Shown piece by piece: positions 60,762 through 64,000 of a DNA stretch of 64,000 nt. The stretch lies in NCBI GenBank assembly GCA_963815775.1, contig CAWFIB010000007.1:85637-149636 (forward strand), written 5' to 3'. The DNA is from CAVVDY01 sp963815775. GTDB taxonomy: Bacteria > Acidobacteriota > Terriglobia > Terriglobales > Acidobacteriaceae. Position numbers and translations under genes: made by a program. Below the pieces are notes generated by a model. That model worked only from the letters and a program-made list of their open reading frames with translations. It made no database searches and was not told the origin of the DNA. Within the stretch, counting starts at the first letter, position 1, and each line of letters starts with the position of its first letter.

Positions 60762-62270
60762 ATGTTCTCAACAGGAATTATCGGATCCAAGACCCAGTGG
60801 GCCGTCGTGGCGGCCGCTGTACTGTTTGCGCTCCCCGCCGCTTTCGCCGCGCCCTATCCTGGCAGCGGCGGCAGCAGCTCCGGCGCCTATCTCGGCGTTC
60901 ACATCAATGACCTCACCCCCGAGCAGGCTGCCGGCTACAAGCTCTCTGACAGCAGCGGCGTCATCGTGATGAGCATCGATCATGACGGTCCTGCCTGCAA
61001 GGCCGGGATCAAGGCCGATGACATCATCATGTCGGTCAACGGCACCAGGATCAGCAACATTCAGCAGATGGTGGACGTGATGCAAACCCTGTCGGCGGGC
61101 AGCGTCGCCACCATTGGCATTGTTCGCGATGGCCACCCGAAAGACGTCAAGGTTACCTTGACCGGCCGCCACAACTGGGCGACTCCGCACTCCTACCCGG
61201 TCCCCAACGCGGCTGCGGCAAAGTCCTTTGTGGCTCCTCTGCCGCCGGTGTCGTTCCCGGCTGATACCGACGTGCCTCTGGTTACGCCGGCCTCCGCCCG
61301 CCGCGGTATCGTGGTCGAAGCCATCACCGCACAGTTGGCCGAATACTTCGGAGTTCCCGCAGGCCAGGGCCTGCTGGTGCGCTATGTCCAGCGCGGCAGC
61401 CTGGGAGCCAGCGCGGGATTGAAGGCCGGCGACGTCATCATCAAGATCGACGGACGGCCGATTCGCGACCTTGCCGACTGGCGTGGCAGCATGCACACCA
61501 ACAGCCTCAAGACCACCTTCTCCATCATTCGCGACCGGCATGAACAGACCGTCGACATGGTCCTGCCCGGTCCTTCCGGCGAGTTGCGCCTGGGTGACGA
61601 CTGGGACTCCTTCGACTGGGACATGCACGCGTTCACTCAGCCGATGCCGAAACTCGGCCCGGAAATCCGCCGCCAGACCGAACAGGCCATGCTGCTGCGC
61701 TCCGACGATCTGGCCAATCTCCAGCGCGACATCGAGAGATCGATGCAACAGGTGCAGCCCCAAATCCAGCAGCAGACGGTCGAGATCCAGAAGCAGATGG
61801 AGCAGATGCGCCCCGAAATCGAAAAGCAGGCACAGGCCGCGCGCCGGCAGATGGAGCGCGCTCGCCCCGAGATCGAGAAGCAGACCCAGGAAATCCAGCA
61901 GTCCATGGCCCTGCTGAAGCAGCAGGACCTCGCGAAGATGCGCCAGCAGGTCAACCAATCGCTCCAAAACCTGACCCCACAGATTCAGCAGCAGATGCAG
62001 GCCATCACCCCGCAGATTCAGGCGCAGATGCAGGCCATCACCCCGCAGATTCAGGCGCAGATGCAGGCCATCACCCCGCAGATTCAGGCGCAGATGCAGG
62101 CCATCACTCCGCAGATTCAGGAGCAGATGCAGGCCATCACCCCGCAAATCCAGCAGCAACTGCGCCGGCAGATACAGCAACTGCAAAAGGAAATGCAGCA
62201 GCACCAGCAGAACATGCAGCAGATGCTGAAGGCCTGGCCCAACTCGCCCGACCAACCCACCCAGATGTAA
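60762..62270 (+). CDS. Double-PDZ secreted protein with repetitive Gln-rich C-terminal helix
   Basis: A 502-residue exported protein (leader 'VVAAAVLFALPAAFAAP'). PDZ 1 is around 'YLGVHINDLTPEQAAGYKLSD', PDZ 2 around 'GLLVRYVQRGSLGASAGLKAGD'. There is no serine protease domain. The C-terminal 200 residues are Gln/Met-rich helix, with five tandem 11-residue units 'QMQAITPQIQA'. It may bind the ends of envelope proteins. ATG 60762 is 27 bp after the DUF4097 stop, so it belongs to the ECF unit. Confidence 0.85.
   Translation: MFSTGIIGSKTQWAVVAAAVLFALPAAFAAPYPGSGGSSSGAYLGVHINDLTPEQAAGYKLSDSSGVIVMSIDHDGPACKAGIKADDIIMSVNGTRISNIQQMVDVMQTLSAGSVATIGIVRDGHPKDVKVTLTGRHNWATPHSYPVPNAAAAKSFVAPLPPVSFPADTDVPLVTPASARRGIVVEAITAQLAEYFGVPAGQGLLVRYVQRGSLGASAGLKAGDVIIKIDGRPIRDLADWRGSMHTNSLKTTFSIIRDRHEQTVDMVLPGPSGELRLGDDWDSFDWDMHAFTQPMPKLGPEIRRQTEQAMLLRSDDLANLQRDIERSMQQVQPQIQQQTVEIQKQMEQMRPEIEKQAQAARRQMERARPEIEKQTQEIQQSMALLKQQDLAKMRQQVNQSLQNLTPQIQQQMQAITPQIQAQMQAITPQIQAQMQAITPQIQAQMQAITPQIQEQMQAITPQIQQQLRRQIQQLQKEMQQHQQNMQQMLKAWPNSPDQPTQM
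61992..62156 (+). repeat. Five tandem 33-bp units in the PDZ gene
   Basis: Units of 33 bp encode QMQAITPQIQ plus Ala, Glu or Gln, five times in a row and almost identical in DNA. The 11-residue period suits a hendecad coiled coil, with Pro in every unit. Confidence 0.9.
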
Positions 62271-62522
62271 TCCGTGGCACCACTAAGACGCGGTCGAAAG
62301 ACCACGGTCGCAACGACAATGCTCCGCGAAGCGGAGGCCATAATCTAGCCCAGCGCGCCAGCGTTGGTGGGTAGCATAAATCAACCCCCGAGTCCCCCAG
62401 GGATAGCACTTCTCGGTAGTGGTATGACCCACTTACCCACTACCCACTTCTCTACCCCATTGCACCTCGCCCAGCGCCGGTGTAAAGTTTACCCGCTCAT
62501 TTGAGCCGCAAAAGGGGGAGCC

Positions 62523-62771
62523 ATGGCTTTTATCGTGTGGTGGATCATCGTGGGCCTGATTGCCGGCTGGCTCGCAGGGCTGGTCATGAAGGGCGGAGGC
62601 TTCGGAATACTCGTCGACATCATCCTCGGCATCCTGGGAGGCATTATCGGCGGCTGGATATTTGGCCTCTTGGGCATCTGGCCCGGTGGCGGAATGATCG
62701 GCTCCATCATCGTCGCCTTCATTGGCGCGATTATTTTGGTCGGACTCAGCCGCCTCGTCAAGCGGGCCTGA
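62523..62771 (+). CDS. GlsB/YeaQ/YmgE-family stress membrane protein
   Basis: An 82-residue membrane protein with three Gly-rich helices: 'WWIIVGLIAGWLAGLVMKGGG', 'ILGILGGIIGGWIFGLLG' and 'SIIVAFIGAIILVGLSRLVK'. Matches the transglycosylase-associated family, which is stress-induced and of unclear activity. AAAGGGGGAG precedes the ATG. The 252-bp stretch upstream contains only a small CTCCGC/GCGGAG hairpin. Confidence 0.92.
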   Translation: MAFIVWWIIVGLIAGWLAGLVMKGGGFGILVDIILGILGGIIGGWIFGLLGIWPGGGMIGSIIVAFIGAIILVGLSRLVKRA

Positions 62772-62993
62772 GGCCGGCCGCTGTCCTTCCATCGATAAGT
62801 TTAGCAACTACTATACTATCCTGCCTCCTTGTCCGGTTCCGGCAGGGTGCGACGAACACCCTTTCGTCGCGTTTCTCGAAGGGCCTGCGGTTCGCCAGCG
62901 CCCGAAGATCGCTGCCCTCCTTGCAACTCGCGGCTCGAAACTTGAAACTTCTTCCCCCGCCCAGCGTATGCTTACCTCGAACACGGAGGCCTT

Positions 62994-63554
62994 ATGGCAT
63001 TGCGCAGAACTTTGCTCGTCCTTATATGCATTCTCGCTACAACCCTCGAACTCCCCGCCGGCACTCTGGCGGGCGTCACCCTGCCCGACACCGCGCAGGT
63101 CGGAGGCAAAACCCTCGTCCTCAATGGCATGGGCATCCGCACCAAATTCATGGTCAAGGTTTATATCGCGGGACTCTATCTGGAGCAGAAGTCCTCCGAT
63201 CCCGCTGCCATCATCAAAGCCGACGCGCCCAGGCAGATTGTCATGAAGTTTGTGCACTCGGTTAGCAAGAGCCAGATGAGCGACGCCTTCCAGGAGTCGT
63301 TCGACGACAACAGCCCCGACGCCGCCAAGACCCTCAAGCCCGACATCGACCGCCTGCTCGCTGCTCTGGAGCCGGTCAAGGATGGCGGCGAGATGGTCTT
63401 CACCTACGTGCCGGGCACAGGCACGACCATGTCGATCGACGGCCAAGACAAGCTGACCATTCCGGGCCCCGCCTTCGGCCAACTAGTCATGTCCATCTGG
63501 CTCGGCCCCAAGCCGCCCAACGCCGCTCTGAAGAAAGGCCTGCTCGGGCAGTAA
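62994..63554 (+). CDS. Chalcone isomerase-like secreted protein
   Basis: A 186-residue protein with a signal peptide ('LLVLICILATTLELPA'). The chalcone-isomerase-like domain is visible as 'VGGKTLVLNGMGIRTKFMVKV', 'VYIAGLYLEQKSSDPAAIIK', 'PRQIVMKFVHSVSKSQMSDAF' and 'PGPAFGQLVMSIWLGPKPPN'. Bacterial members bind fatty acids rather than isomerise flavonoids, so a lipid-binding role is most likely. A 181-bp stretch with nothing recognised follows. Confidence 0.9.
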   Translation: MALRRTLLVLICILATTLELPAGTLAGVTLPDTAQVGGKTLVLNGMGIRTKFMVKVYIAGLYLEQKSSDPAAIIKADAPRQIVMKFVHSVSKSQMSDAFQESFDDNSPDAAKTLKPDIDRLLAALEPVKDGGEMVFTYVPGTGTTMSIDGQDKLTIPGPAFGQLVMSIWLGPKPPNAALKKGLLGQ

Positions 63555-63735
63555 GGGGAGAGGGAGGGGCGAGACCTGCTGAGCCGTGGTCACTGCGTTA
63601 CTTTTTTTGCTACCTCCAGATATTTAGAATCAGTCACTTAGCCTATTTTTTGCTCCTAAATTCCTCATTCTACAGTTAGTTACAGTTAAAATCTTGAGCG
63701 CCTAGGAGTTACTGGCATCCCCGGATACCCGTGGC

Positions 63736-64000
63736 CTAGGCGTTCGGTCCGGAGGCGGCGGACTGGGTGCCTTCGGCAACCGAGTCGGGTTGCGGTGGCT
63801 TTCTCGCCGGGTGCGATCTGTTGTCTGGCTTCGGGCCCGCAGATGGGGCGACTGCTTCCGTCGGAGCCTTGTTGTGACCTCCCTTGGCTTGCTTCTTGCG
63901 TAGCAGCTCACTGCGCGTTTTCTCCAACTCGCGCGAGAGGCGGGAGCGACGGCGATGACGGTGCTCTGGACGCGTTGCTTGCGACTCGTCGGCTTGGGCT
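63736..64000 (-). CDS. C-terminal tail of a gene truncated by the right window edge
   Basis: The minus strand is open from the right edge to a TAG at 63736, giving 88 residues. The readable part is charged and low-complexity: 'RHRRRSRLSRELEKTRSELL', 'KKQAKGGHNKAPTEAV' and a Pro/Ala/Ser-rich end. The pattern resembles the disordered basic C-terminal extension of RNA-binding proteins, but no domain is in view and no function is assigned. An in-frame TTG at 63927 is not likely to be the true start. Confidence 0.55.
   Translation of the reverse strand, partial: AQADESQATRPEHRHRRRSRLSRELEKTRSELLRKKQAKGGHNKAPTEAVAPSAGPKPDNRSHPARKPPQPDSVAEGTQSAASGPNA

Noticed and set aside
60768..62255. Antisense 495-residue frame opposite the PDZ gene
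   Set aside because: High-GC shadow of a well-supported gene; the composition is Leu/His/Asp-rich nonsense without domains.

Overview
This is a chromosomal segment of a Gram-negative bacterium, most probably an acidobacterium of the Terriglobia (Koribacter/Edaphobacter-like). The inference rests on gene types: a large SLBB export protein beside a PAP2 protein, an LptC-LptA fusion, two adjacent DUF507 genes, a PEP-CTERM protein, a secreted protein with a 'PLPDAPSA' leader, DUF4097 and DUF3857 proteins, moderately high GC, frequent GTG/TTG starts and many short intergenic palindromes. No rRNA, tRNA, CRISPR array, prophage or intact insertion sequence was seen.

Layout. 1-5150: exopolysaccharide locus on the minus strand (TetR regulator, SLBB exporter, PAP2-like protein running off the left edge) with a dyad-rich upstream region. 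5.3-13.7 kb: HEAT protein, amidohydrolase, moaA, nadA with a DUF2203 gene, a 45-codon membrane ORF coupled to an ABC-F ATPase, and a tiny histidine-kinase-like protein. 13.8-17.1 kb: OsmC peroxiredoxin, a 59-aa secreted peptide, then a secreted protein made of 13 tandem 25-residue Cys-containing repeats, and a seven-helix membrane protein. 17.2-21.3 kb: aminomethyltransferase-family protein, ada, ferritin-like DUF892 protein, B12-binding protein. 21.4-24.9 kb: arsenic island (arsR-arsM-arsC-acr3) with a divergent Cys-rich, bufferin-like gene. 24.9-33.9 kb: transhydrogenase, M20 peptidase, outer-membrane-like protein, antiporter, serine hydrolase, PEP-CTERM protein. 34.4-44.5 kb: smc, small secreted protein, nested MITEs, DinB/YfiT protein, DUF3857-transglutaminase-TPR protein, TMEM175-type channel, bactofilin. 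44.7-45.8 kb: BrnT-BrnA toxin-antitoxin plus a TIR-like protein. 45.8-51.5 kb: hpf-rpoN-lptB-lptCA. 51.6-55.6 kb: conserved small protein, recJ, RDD protein, a MITE, two DUF507 genes. 55.8-62.3 kb: PQQ-type beta-propeller, then ECF sigma factor, zinc-binding anti-sigma factor with HEAT-like repeats, DUF4097 protein and PDZ protein, which look like one envelope-stress unit. The right end holds GlsB/YeaQ and chalcone-isomerase-like genes and the tail of a truncated gene.

Most unusual: the 13 x 75-bp secreted repeat protein with its small secreted neighbour; an N-terminal module shared by the SLBB exporter and the PAP2 protein; an IS5-like MITE family with 4-bp YTAR target duplications, one copy of which carries a second MITE inserted exactly in the loop of a palindrome; a recurrent GC-stem/TTCA-loop palindrome; and the BrnTA-TIR cassette.
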